The notes under the pieces: generated by a model
Database searches by the model: none
Told to the model about the DNA's origin: nothing
The model's input: only the letters and a program-made list of their open reading frames with translations
Assembly: GCF_000152725.1 (NCBI RefSeq)
Contig: NZ_AAMO01000008.1
Span: 1 to 64,000 of the forward strand
DNA from: Pseudooceanicola batsensis HTCC2597
Lineage (GTDB): Bacteria; Pseudomonadota; Alphaproteobacteria; Rhodobacterales; Rhodobacteraceae
DNA: 64,000 bases
Reading direction: 5' to 3'
Program-made: the position numbers and the translations under genes
Part shown: positions 8,766 through 16,674 of the stretch, piece by piece
How the letters are laid out: each line of letters begins with the position of its first letter
Numbering within the stretch: the first letter of the stretch is position 1

Positions 8766-10768
8766 TCTTCGCGGACCTCGATATGGACATGGCCGTGGCG
8801 GTCGGCGTGGAACCGGTCGCCGGGCGGGATCACGATGGTGGACCAGTCGTCCTCGACGATGGCGGGGCCGTCCATGACCTCGCCGGCGGGCAAAGCGGCA
8901 CGGTTCAGAACCTGCGTCTCCACCGCGCCGACGCCCGGGAAATGGCAGGGGCGCGAGGATGTAGCCGTCACGGATCCGCTCTCCTGTCCCGGTGCGGCAA
9001 TGACTTTGCGGTGGCTGTCTTCGGCGGTGGTGCGGACCGCCGAAAGCTCCCACTCCTCGTCGGTGGCGAAGCCGAACAGCGCCTCGTGCATCGCCTTGAA
9101 CTGACGGCCGAGCGCCTGCGGGTCATCCAGCGCGGGATCGGCAACCGGCACCTCGTGGCTCTGCCCGCGGTAGCGCAGCAGGGCGACTTCGCTGATGTCG
9201 CAAGCGCCGAGGTTCTTTCCGGCCTCGCGTATCGGTCCCGTCACGGCCTCCGCCAGTTCGTCGCGGATCTGCGCGATGGCCGCGGCGTCCCAGGCGTCGC
9301 TGGACATATTCACCGTACGCTGCTGGCTGAGGCTCATCTGAGAAGCCACGCAGCCATGCGCGGAATAGCTGGAGGAGAATGCCGGGCAGACGACGTTGCG
9401 GATACCGTAATGCCGCGCGACGAAGGCTGCGTGCATCGGGCCACCGCCGCCATAGGCGATCAGCGTGCAGTCGCGCCCGTCGACACCGCGTTCGACCGTG
9501 ACCTTGTTCAGCGCCCGCGCCATGTTCGAGTGGGCGACCTGAAGGATACCCGCAGCCGCCTCTTCGACCGTGACGCCGACGTCTGCGGCAATCGGTGCGA
9601 CGGCCGCCTTTGCGAGGTCGTGGTCCAGCCTGATCGCGTTGCCCAGAACCTTGTTCGGCGCGAGATAGCCCATCAGGATATTGGCATCGCTGACCGTCGG
9701 TTCCGTTCCGCCGCGCCCGTAACAGGCGGGTCCCGGCTGGGCACCGGCGCTGCGCGGTCCGACCTGCATGACGCCCTGGTCGATCCGCGCGATCGATCCG
9801 CCCCCCGCGCCGATGGAATGGACCGAGACCATGGGCATGCGTATGCGCCGCTCTCCCAGTTCCCGATCCGAGGAAATCTCAGCCCGACCGTCCAGCACGA
9901 GACAGCAATCGGTCGTCGTTCCTCCCATGTCGAATGTCAGTGCGCGGTCGATACCGAGGGTCTTCATCGTGGCGACCGTGGCACTTACGCCCGCTGCGGG
10001 GCCGGACATGGCCAGCAGCAGCGGTTGCTGCGCAATGATCGGCGTGGCGGCCATGCCGCCCGCGGAATGAAAGAAGGTCAGATTGCTGCTCGCCGGCTTC
10101 TGCGCATCGATCCGCTTGAGATAACTGTCGACCCGCCCGATCACCGCCGCCGACAGGATCGTCGTATTGCTGCGCTCGTATTCGCGGATCTCCGGGCTGA
10201 TCTCGTGACTCAGGCAAACATGCTCCACGACTTCTTGAAGCGCCCTGCCCAATTGCAGTTCATGTATCGAATTGCGATAGCCGTGCAACAGGCAGACGGC
10301 GACGGCACGCACGCCGCTGGCCTTCACCTGTGCCACGACGCGGGCGATCTCGTCTTCCGTCAGAGGGCAGACGACGCCCCCCATGTGGTCGATGCGTTCC
10401 GCCACCTCGAAGCGCCGGTCGGCTGGGACCAGAGGGGGCTGCTTCGGCAGCCGGTCCATGTGGTAGATATGCTTGCGCCGGACCCGGCCGATGGCAATCG
10501 TGTCGCCGAAACCCATGGTCGACACCAGTGCCACTTCGTCGATCCGGTTCTCCACGATGGCGTTCGTCACCATCGTCGTGCCGTGCGTCAGGTCCTCGAC
10601 ATCCTCCCATGTCAGCCCCACGGCGCCGATGGCTCCGACCAGCGCCGTGATCGGGTCGTTGTAATGGGAGGGCACCTTGCCCGACCGGACTTCGCCGGTC
10701 GCGGGGTTGGAGGCGACCACATCCGTGAAAGTGCCGCCGATATCGATGCCGAGCTGCCAGTCGCTCAT
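8762..10768 (-). CDS. HyuA-type subunit of hydantoinase/oxoprolinase family (pair 2)
   Basis: 668-residue ATP-binding subunit. LGIDIGGTFTDVVAS at the N terminus is the first phosphate motif, followed by LTHGTTMVTNAIVENR, a second phosphate loop TFDMGGTTTDCCLV, and SIGAGGGSIARID. It is preceded by AAGGACCTC before the ATG at 10768 and lies 30 bp after dctM, so it is part of the same leftward operon as the TRAP transporter that probably brings in its substrate. It partners with hyuB2. The substrate is not identifiable from sequence. Confidence 0.9.
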   Translation of the reverse strand: MSDWQLGIDIGGTFTDVVASNPATGEVRSGKVPSHYNDPITALVGAIGAVGLTWEDVEDLTHGTTMVTNAIVENRIDEVALVSTMGFGDTIAIGRVRRKHIYHMDRLPKQPPLVPADRRFEVAERIDHMGGVVCPLTEDEIARVVAQVKASGVRAVAVCLLHGYRNSIHELQLGRALQEVVEHVCLSHEISPEIREYERSNTTILSAAVIGRVDSYLKRIDAQKPASSNLTFFHSAGGMAATPIIAQQPLLLAMSGPAAGVSATVATMKTLGIDRALTFDMGGTTTDCCLVLDGRAEISSDRELGERRIRMPMVSVHSIGAGGGSIARIDQGVMQVGPRSAGAQPGPACYGRGGTEPTVSDANILMGYLAPNKVLGNAIRLDHDLAKAAVAPIAADVGVTVEEAAAGILQVAHSNMARALNKVTVERGVDGRDCTLIAYGGGGPMHAAFVARHYGIRNVVCPAFSSSYSAHGCVASQMSLSQQRTVNMSSDAWDAAAIAQIRDELAEAVTGPIREAGKNLGACDISEVALLRYRGQSHEVPVADPALDDPQALGRQFKAMHEALFGFATDEEWELSAVRTTAEDSHRKVIAAPGQESGSVTATSSRPCHFPGVGAVETQVLNRAALPAGEVMDGPAIVEDDWSTIVIPPGDRFHADRHGHVHIEVREE

Positions 10769-10798
10769 GTCGAGGTCCTTCTGAAGTATTGGGGTGAG

Positions 10799-12115
10799 CT
10801 AGCCGAACAGTTGGTCGGGCAGCCACGTCACGATGCCGGGGAAGATCATGCACAGCGCGAGGGCGATCAGCATGAGCAGCAGGAACGGCACGACAGATCG
10901 GTAGATGTCGACCATCCTGACCGACTTCGGCGCCACCGCGCGTATGTAGAAAAGGTTGTATCCGAACGGCGGGCTGAGAAATCCCATTTCCATGTTGATG
11001 ATGTAGAGGACGCCGAACCATACAGGGTCGAAGCCGAGCGCGCTGGCGATCGGCAGGAAGATCGGGGCGGTGATCAGGATGATCCCGGTGCTGTCCAGCA
11101 CCATGCCCATGACGAGCAGCGTCAACTGCATGCAGATCAGGATGATCCAGGGATTGGCGTCCAGGCCCAGCACGGCTTCTTCGATCACCCGCGCCGCGCC
11201 CATGGCGGTGTAGAAATTGGCCAGCGCCGAGGCGCCGATGATGATCCAGAAGATCATGCAACTCAGCGAGAGGGTTTCCTGTAGCGCCTCTCCCATGACC
11301 TTGCCGGTCATCTGGCCGCGCAGCGCCGCCAGCAGCATGGCGCCCGCGGCGCCTACGGCCGCGGATTCCGAGATCGAGGCGTAGCCACCCAGGATCGAGC
11401 CCAGGACCAGCACGATCAGCACGAAGGGCAGCACGATGCCGCGCAGCGCCTTCAGCTTGCTGGGCCGGGGAAGCCCGGTATCCTCGGGAATGCCCCCTAC
11501 GGTTTCCGGCCAGCGCCAGCCGCAGAAGAGGATCCACAGGCTGAATAGCCCTGCGATCAGCAGCCCGGGCCCGACGCCTCCGGCATAGAGCTGGCCGATG
11601 GATGTCCCGGTCACGAGACCGTAGACGATCATGGTGATCGACGGCGGAATGAGTATGCCCAGCGACCCGCCCGCCGCGACCGAGCCGACGGCCAGCCCCT
11701 TGGAATATCCGCGCGCCAGCATGGCGGGAATGGCGATCACCCCCATTGCGATGGTCGCGGCCCCGCTTATCCCTGCCATGGCGGCAAAGATCGTGCAGAT
11801 CACGATAGTGCCTACCGCCAGCCCGCCGCGCAGCCGGCCGAAGAGGACCTGCATCGTGTCGTACATGTCCTCGGCGATCTTCGACCTCTGGAGGACAGTG
11901 GCCATCAAGACGAAGAGCGGCACGGCGAGGTATTCGAAACTCGAGGTGACGGCGAAGGATCGCACCGGCAGCAGGTTGATCGCCGCGTCGGACCAGAAGA
12001 AGTGGATGAAGACCACCGTCAGCCCGCCGAGGGCGATGGCGATCGGCACGCCGAGCCCCAGCACCGTGATCATCGAGCCGAATAGGAGGATGGTGAGGAG
12101 CGCCTGTTCAGACAT
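10799..12115 (-). CDS. dctM: TRAP transporter large permease (DctM type)
   Basis: 438-residue inner-membrane channel subunit of a tripartite ATP-independent periplasmic transporter, driven by an ion gradient. It is hydrophobic throughout with about a dozen membrane segments. Family motifs are AAMAGISGAATIAMGVIAIP, GYSKGLAVGSVAAGGSLGILIPPS and NMEMGFLSPPFGYNLFYI. Its start overlaps the end of dctQ by 8 bp. It works with the DctQ and DctP proteins just upstream and is followed by hyuA2, tying uptake to ring opening. Confidence 0.93.
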   Translation of the reverse strand: MSEQALLTILLFGSMITVLGLGVPIAIALGGLTVVFIHFFWSDAAINLLPVRSFAVTSSFEYLAVPLFVLMATVLQRSKIAEDMYDTMQVLFGRLRGGLAVGTIVICTIFAAMAGISGAATIAMGVIAIPAMLARGYSKGLAVGSVAAGGSLGILIPPSITMIVYGLVTGTSIGQLYAGGVGPGLLIAGLFSLWILFCGWRWPETVGGIPEDTGLPRPSKLKALRGIVLPFVLIVLVLGSILGGYASISESAAVGAAGAMLLAALRGQMTGKVMGEALQETLSLSCMIFWIIIGASALANFYTAMGAARVIEEAVLGLDANPWIILICMQLTLLVMGMVLDSTGIILITAPIFLPIASALGFDPVWFGVLYIINMEMGFLSPPFGYNLFYIRAVAPKSVRMVDIYRSVVPFLLLMLIALALCMIFPGIVTWLPDQLFG

Positions 12116-12617
12116 CCGCGGCCCCCGCTCTGACGTCCACCCAAAGCTTCAGTACATGGGATATCCACGCCAGACCCAGCAGGGCCGAACCCAGCGGGAT
12201 CAGCGCCTTCGCGACCCACACCGGCCCGTCCCAGGAGCCGGTGGCCGAAACCTCGCCGGTATTGAACGACTTCATGGCGAAATTGGAGCCCAGCCAGACC
12301 ATCGCATAGAGGAAGCATGCCATCAGCGCGGTGCTCAGCACCGTGTCCAGCAGCGCCTTGGCGCGGGGGCCGTAGTGGTCGTAGGCAGCATCGACCCGCA
12401 CGAACTCCCCGCGCATCAGCGTCGGCGGTCCGCCCAGAGAAACCACGGCGACCAGCAGCCACGAGGCCAGGTCCTCGACGAAGGTCAGCGATCTGCCGAC
12501 AACGGCCCGATAGCCGATTTCGGCCAGGATCAGGACGAGGATGATCGGAACGAGCATCATGGCCAGCCGGCCCAGCCAGATCATGATCGTGTCTATTATG
12601 CGGATGATCCGGGTCAT
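12108..12617 (-). CDS. dctQ: TRAP transporter small permease (DctQ type)
   Basis: About 169 residues with four membrane segments, typical of DctQ. The conserved FVEDLASWLLVAVVSLGG lies in the middle and MRGEFVRVDAAYDHY follows. It stabilises DctM in the inner membrane. I prefer the ATG at 12617 (MTRIIRII) because the other in-frame ATG at 12638 abuts a strong hairpin and has no ribosome site, but neither start has a clear one. It overlaps dctM by 8 bp. Confidence 0.85.
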   Translation of the reverse strand: MTRIIRIIDTIMIWLGRLAMMLVPIILVLILAEIGYRAVVGRSLTFVEDLASWLLVAVVSLGGPPTLMRGEFVRVDAAYDHYGPRAKALLDTVLSTALMACFLYAMVWLGSNFAMKSFNTGEVSATGSWDGPVWVAKALIPLGSALLGLAWISHVLKLWVDVRAGAADV

Positions 12618-12638
12618 AGGCGCATGGTCCACCAACAT

Positions 12639-12663
12639 GGGGCCGCCACTGGAAGGCGGCCCC
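12639..12663. other. Intercistronic hairpin between dctP and dctQ
   Basis: GGGGCCGCC (12639-12647) and GGCGGCCCC (12655-12663) form a perfect 9-bp stem with a 7-base loop. On the transcribed (minus) strand no T-tract follows, so it is more likely an mRNA stabiliser or partial attenuator that favours dctP expression than a full terminator. Confidence 0.65.
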
Positions 12664-12681
12664 GTTTTTCCACTTCGGCGA

Positions 12682-13701
12682 TCAGCGACCCAGCTTCGCC
12701 ATGTAGTCTTCCAGCATCTTGACGGCCTTGGCGGTCAATTCGTCCTCTTCGGCGTAGGCTTTCCAGAGGGTCTTGGCCTTGGCCTCCATCTCGGCCCATT
12801 CGGCATCGGGGATGGTCGTGACCTCGACACCGGCTTCCTTCATCTGGTTCAGGGCATCGGCATCGTTCAGTGCGGTGAGGGACATGTACTTGAAAGACGA
12901 CAGCTTGGCGGCTTCCTCGACGACGGCCTTCAGATCATCGGGCAGGCTGTTCCAGACACCCGTGTTCATCGCGAAGAAGTTGTTCGGCACCGGCATCGGC
13001 GAGTTGCTCAGGTAGTATTTCGCGACCTCGTGGTAGGAGCTCTTGAAATTGCCTGCCGGGCTCGACCAGCGGGCGGCGTCCAGGACGCCCGTGGCCAGCG
13101 CGGTGTAGATCTCGCTGCCGCCCATGAAGACCGGAGAGGCGCCAAGCGACTCGAACCATTCTGCCTCCAGCCCGAAGGTCCGGATTTTCAGCCCTTCGAA
13201 ATCGGCGGCCGAGGTGATCGGCTCTTTCGACATGATGTCCCAGGACGAGGACAACTGCGGCGCGACGTAATGGACGTCCTGCTTGGCAAAGGCCTCGCGG
13301 ACCACGTCGATGAAGCCTTCCTCGTAGAAGAAGGTGTAGCGTTCCAGCGGCGTGCGAAGCGATCCCGGCACGCCCGTCTCGAGATTGGCGATGGGGCCCA
13401 TCTTGCCCGCGAAGTAGCCACCCGTGAGAACGGCGAGGTCGGCGATGCCGAGGCTGATGGACTCAAGTCCGTCCGCCAGCGGGAACAGCGCGCCGCCGGG
13501 GAACATCTCGATCTCGATCCGGCCGCCGCTCATCCTGTTGACATTCTCGGCGAAGTCCTCCGCCGCGATGTAGCCCGGCTCGCCCGGGTTCAGGTTCGAC
13601 TGCATCTTCCAGGAGAAGTCGGCAGCAAGGGCGAAGGTCGCCGTTCCAGTCAGGGCCAGCACTGCGGCAGAGAGGCCGGACAGTTTACGCATAAAGGTCA
13701 T
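12682..13701 (-). CDS. dctP: TRAP transporter periplasmic binding protein (DctP type)
   Basis: 339-residue solute receptor exported to the periplasm. The ATG at 13701 is followed by a Sec signal peptide MTFMRKLSGLSAAVLALTGTATFALA with cleavage near ALA-ADF; earlier in-frame codons give a charged non-signal extension and were not used. DctP-family features include EDFAENVNRMSGGRIEIEMF, GGALFPLADGLESISLGIADLAVL and the LKIRTFGLEAEWFESLGASPV region that carries the usual ligand-binding Arg. It is the first gene of the operon dctPQM-hyuA2-hyuB2-aminotransferase. The ligand is unknown; the operon suggests a cyclic amide or related organic acid. Confidence 0.92.
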   Translation of the reverse strand: MTFMRKLSGLSAAVLALTGTATFALAADFSWKMQSNLNPGEPGYIAAEDFAENVNRMSGGRIEIEMFPGGALFPLADGLESISLGIADLAVLTGGYFAGKMGPIANLETGVPGSLRTPLERYTFFYEEGFIDVVREAFAKQDVHYVAPQLSSSWDIMSKEPITSAADFEGLKIRTFGLEAEWFESLGASPVFMGGSEIYTALATGVLDAARWSSPAGNFKSSYHEVAKYYLSNSPMPVPNNFFAMNTGVWNSLPDDLKAVVEEAAKLSSFKYMSLTALNDADALNQMKEAGVEVTTIPDAEWAEMEAKAKTLWKAYAEEDELTAKAVKMLEDYMAKLGR

Positions 13702-14039
13702 TTTGGTCTCCGTTCGGTCTGGTCTGGGTGACGCCTTCGGCGGCGCTGCCCGGGGCTCAATGGGATTTGAAACATTCCGATTATTGGAACACAATTCCTA
13801 TTTTCGAGATTACGGGATTTGTGCATTCTGTCAAACGTTACGCTCACGATTGCCCGGATCGCGGGTAGGAACAGGCTGGAGAACGATGAGAATTTGGGCG
13901 GGGACCCGATGAAAGAATTACCGGCCCGTCGCGACGCCGCACAGCGTGGCTTTTGGAAAGATACAGGAAAACCGGTGGGTTATCCGGCTCAGACGCCGGA
14001 AACGCTTGACCACCCCAAACTGCGAAAGGACGAAACTAC
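13702..14039. other. Divergent promoter region, dctP / aminotransferase
   Basis: A 338-bp relatively AT-rich gap between two divergent units. It holds a TTCC-GGAA-TTCC array at 13775-13798, described separately. It also holds a 44-codon open frame (13910-14043, starting MKELPARRDAAQ) whose stop overlaps the next ATG. I do not count that frame as a proven gene. Confidence 0.5.
13775..13798. promoter_or_regulatory. Candidate IclR operator upstream of dctP
   Basis: TTCC (13775-13778), GGAA (13786-13789) and TTCC (13795-13798) form two overlapping dyads 74-97 bp before the dctP start. On the minus strand GTGTTCCAATAATCG matches 11 of 15 bases of the site at 5013-5027 beside the IclR gene. Regulation by that IclR protein is an inference. 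Confidence 0.4.
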
Positions 14040-15362
14040 ATGACCGACTCACCCAAGTCCCGCGATCTCTATGAACGTGCTAAACGTGTGATGCCCGCAG
14101 GAAACACCCGTCATACGGTCTACCGACAGCCCTACCAGGTCTATGCCGCCAGTGGAGACGGCTGCCGGATCACCGATGTCGATGGCACCGTGCGAATCGA
14201 TGCCACCGGCAATTTCACCTCGCTGATCCACGGCTACGGCAACCCCCGTATCCGCGAGGCCGCGATCGGCCAGATCGAGACGGGCACCTGTTTCGGCATG
14301 CCCACGCCGGGAGAGGTGCGCCTGTCCGAGATCCTCGCCGAGCGGCTGCCGGCGGTCGAACAGGTCCGCTATTGCAATTCGGGGACCGAGGCTGTGATGA
14401 ATGCCATCAAGGTCGCCCGCGCCTACACCGGCCGCCGGGTCCTGGCGAAGGTCGAGGGCGCCTACCACGGCACATACGACCCGGCGGAAACCAGTCAGGA
14501 CGCCCGACCCGAAAGCTGGGGCGACGCCGACACGCCCGCCTCGGTCGCCACGGCACGTGGCACGCCGCAGGGCGTGCTCGACGATGTCGCGGTCATTCCG
14601 TTCAACGATGCGGCCCGCGCCGAACGCATCCTGCGTGCCAAGGGCAACGACCTCGCCGCGGTTCTGGTCGATGCCATGCCGAACCGTGCCGGACTGATCC
14701 CGGCCAGCGACGAATTTCTGTCGATGCTGCGTCGCGTGACGCGCGAGATGGAGGCGCTGCTCATCCTGGACGAGGTCATTACCTTCCGCCTCGGCTACCA
14801 CGGGGCTCAGGGTCGCTTCGGGGTCGATCCCGACCTGACGGCGCTTGGCAAGGTCATCGGCGGCGGCTTTCCCGTGGGCGCCATCGCCGGAAAGGCCGAA
14901 TACCTGTCTGTCTACGATCCCTCCGAGGGCCGGCCAGCAGTCCAGCATGGCGGCACCTTCAGCGCCAACCCGGTGACCATGGCCTCGGGCATCGCCGCGC
15001 TGGAAGAACTGACCCCGGCCACCTTCGACCACCTCGAGTCGCTGGGAGAGCAGTTCGCCAAGGGCGCCGCCGATTGTTTCGCCCGTCACGGAGTGAAGGC
15101 GCAGGTGACCGGCCTCGGGTCCCTTCGCCGCATCCATATGACCGACGCATCGCTCACGGATTTCCGTTCGCTCTTCGCCACGCCCGATGCGGCTCAGCAG
15201 GTCGCCGATCTTGCCAGGGCGGTGTTCGACGAAGGTGTCCTGATGGCGGCGAACGGCCTGATGGCCTTCTCGACCCCGATGACCCGAGACGATATCGAAG
15301 AGATTCTTTCGGCCTTCGATCGCGCGCTTCCCCGGGTTCTGGATGGATCCGACCGCGGCTGA
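14040..15362 (+). CDS. Class III aminotransferase / GSA-aminomutase-like
   Basis: 440-residue PLP enzyme most like glutamate-1-semialdehyde 2,1-aminomutase and related aminotransferases. VMPAGNTRHTV and the TDVDGTVRIDATGNFTSLIHGY segment near residues 45-65 are typical. YCNSGTEAVMNAIKVAR binds the PLP phosphate, LLILDEVITFRLGYHG carries the PLP-contacting Asp, and LTALGKVIGGGFPVGA carries the Schiff-base Lys. There is no haem or tRNA-Glu pathway gene nearby, so a catabolic role is more likely than haem synthesis. AAAGGACG precedes the ATG. It diverges from the dctP operon and is a second aminotransferase beside the same transporter. Confidence 0.85.
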   Translation: MTDSPKSRDLYERAKRVMPAGNTRHTVYRQPYQVYAASGDGCRITDVDGTVRIDATGNFTSLIHGYGNPRIREAAIGQIETGTCFGMPTPGEVRLSEILAERLPAVEQVRYCNSGTEAVMNAIKVARAYTGRRVLAKVEGAYHGTYDPAETSQDARPESWGDADTPASVATARGTPQGVLDDVAVIPFNDAARAERILRAKGNDLAAVLVDAMPNRAGLIPASDEFLSMLRRVTREMEALLILDEVITFRLGYHGAQGRFGVDPDLTALGKVIGGGFPVGAIAGKAEYLSVYDPSEGRPAVQHGGTFSANPVTMASGIAALEELTPATFDHLESLGEQFAKGAADCFARHGVKAQVTGLGSLRRIHMTDASLTDFRSLFATPDAAQQVADLARAVFDEGVLMAANGLMAFSTPMTRDDIEEILSAFDRALPRVLDGSDRG

Positions 15363-15476
15363 GCCCCTGGCTCAGCCCGTCGCGGCAAGCCCGCTCCGGC
15401 ACGCACGCTAGTGAATCGCGCCAATGGCTGCCGCGGCGGGTCCGACGCCCCTATCGCGAGGCGAAAGACGACCGCG

Positions 15477-15878
15477 TCAGCCCAGCAGCCGGAACGTGCC
15501 GCTGGCCCGGACCAGCAGGTTGCCCAGGTCGTCCCGTATGTCGCCTTCGGAAAAGTAGATGCGGCGGCCACCGCCTACGACGCGGCCCTCTGCGATCAGC
15601 CTGGTGCCCTTGGGCTGGCCCAGGAAACTGGTGTTGAGCGTCAGCGTGACCGCCGGCAGGATCCGGTCTCCGCCGCCGAAACACCCGGCCGCGCCGAGCG
15701 CGCTGTCCAGCATGCTGGAGTAGACCCCGCCATGCGGTATGCCGACCAGGTTCAGATGGGCGTCGCGGATCTCCAATTCGAAACGCGCGCGCCCCTTCTC
15801 GAACAGGGTCTTGCGGAAGCCAAGCAGGGACTGGAACGGGTAGGCCGCCGCGAAAGCGGTGTCATGATCATTTTGCAT
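15477..15878 (-). CDS. PaaI-like hotdog-fold thioesterase
   Basis: 133-residue single hotdog domain. GIPHGGVYSSMLDSALGAAGCF is the conserved HGG-xxxxxD/E-type active-site helix of PaaI/YbaW-like acyl-CoA thioesterases, which hydrolyse CoA esters in the cytoplasm. Its ATG overlaps the IclR gene by 11 bp, so the two are coupled. It probably relieves CoA trapping or releases an acid in the pathway of region B. The acyl group is unknown. Confidence 0.8.
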   Translation of the reverse strand: MQNDHDTAFAAAYPFQSLLGFRKTLFEKGRARFELEIRDAHLNLVGIPHGGVYSSMLDSALGAAGCFGGGDRILPAVTLTLNTSFLGQPKGTRLIAEGRVVGGGRRIYFSEGDIRDDLGNLLVRASGTFRLLG

Positions 15879-16674
15879 CGGTGTTCTGCCTCAGGCTCAG
15901 GTTGGCCGCCGCCGTCAGAAGCCGGTCGCCATGTTCGGCGATGAGAGTTTCCGGCGGGTTGAAAAAGCTCAGGCCCCCGACATTCAATGCAAGATTGCGG
16001 GACCTGTCCGGCAGGACGACCGGCGCGGCGATGCCGTGGATTTCCTTGCGCCAGTCACCGAACGAGGTGCAGTAGCCGTAGGCGGCATAATCCTCTCGCG
16101 CCTTGGCCAGCCAGCGCCCCAGCTTCTCGCGGGTGTCGAGCCGGGCGCGGTGACGGGCACGGTCCAGCAGGTCCTCCTGCTTGTCTTCCGACAGCGCCAT
16201 CAGGGCGGCTCGTCCGATTGCAGTCGCGAAGAGCGGAGCTTCTCCGCCGAGGTTGAAGCTGAGCGCCAGCGCCCGCGGCTTTCGGTAGGTGGCGAGGTAG
16301 ATCATCGACAGGTTGTGCCGTTCGCTCAGACCGCCGGCGACGTTGGCATTGTCCGAGACACACATCTCTTCCAGTTCGCGCATCGCGCGGTCCTGCAGAT
16401 CGGTGGCGACCGCCGCGCTCAGCCCCAAGGTCATCGCGCCCGCGGCCAGACGATATTCGCCGGTGGAGTCCACGAGGGCGAGACAGCCCAGCTTGCACAG
16501 GGTATGGGTCAGACGGGTCACGGTGGCCTTGGGAATACCGGTATGTGCGGCCAGTTCCTGATTGCTGAGCGTGATGTCCGCGCGGCGAAAGGCGCGCAGA
16601 ACGCCGATACCGCGCGCCAGAGCGCTGACGAACTTTGGATCGGATTCGTCTTCGGGCAGGCCGTCACCCTTCAT
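15868..16674 (-). CDS. IclR-family transcriptional regulator
   Basis: 268-residue IclR protein. The N-terminal winged helix includes LSNQELAAHTGIPKATVTRLTHTL, and the effector domain contains RHNLSMIYLATYRKPRALAL and HGIAAPVVLPDRSRNLALNVGGL. The ATG at 16674 is preceded by GGGAGCGACAGG and overlaps the HxlR-like gene by 11 bp. It probably controls the carotenoid-oxygenase set and/or the divergent ligase-thiolase-TRAP operon. The longer open frame upstream is the other gene's shadow. Confidence 0.86.
   Translation of the reverse strand: MKGDGLPEDESDPKFVSALARGIGVLRAFRRADITLSNQELAAHTGIPKATVTRLTHTLCKLGCLALVDSTGEYRLAAGAMTLGLSAAVATDLQDRAMRELEEMCVSDNANVAGGLSERHNLSMIYLATYRKPRALALSFNLGGEAPLFATAIGRAALMALSEDKQEDLLDRARHRARLDTREKLGRWLAKAREDYAAYGYCTSFGDWRKEIHGIAAPVVLPDRSRNLALNVGGLSFFNPPETLIAEHGDRLLTAAANLSLRQNTDAK

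Noticed and set aside
8783..11284. An 833-codon open frame on the plus strand
   Set aside because: It is antisense to hyuA2 and dctM, which have clear family motifs. The translated sequence is low-complexity and has no recognisable motif.
13910..14043. Small protein gene upstream of the second aminotransferase
   Set aside because: The frame is short, has only a weak ribosome site and ordinary promoter-region composition. It is kept as a low-interest observation instead of a gene.
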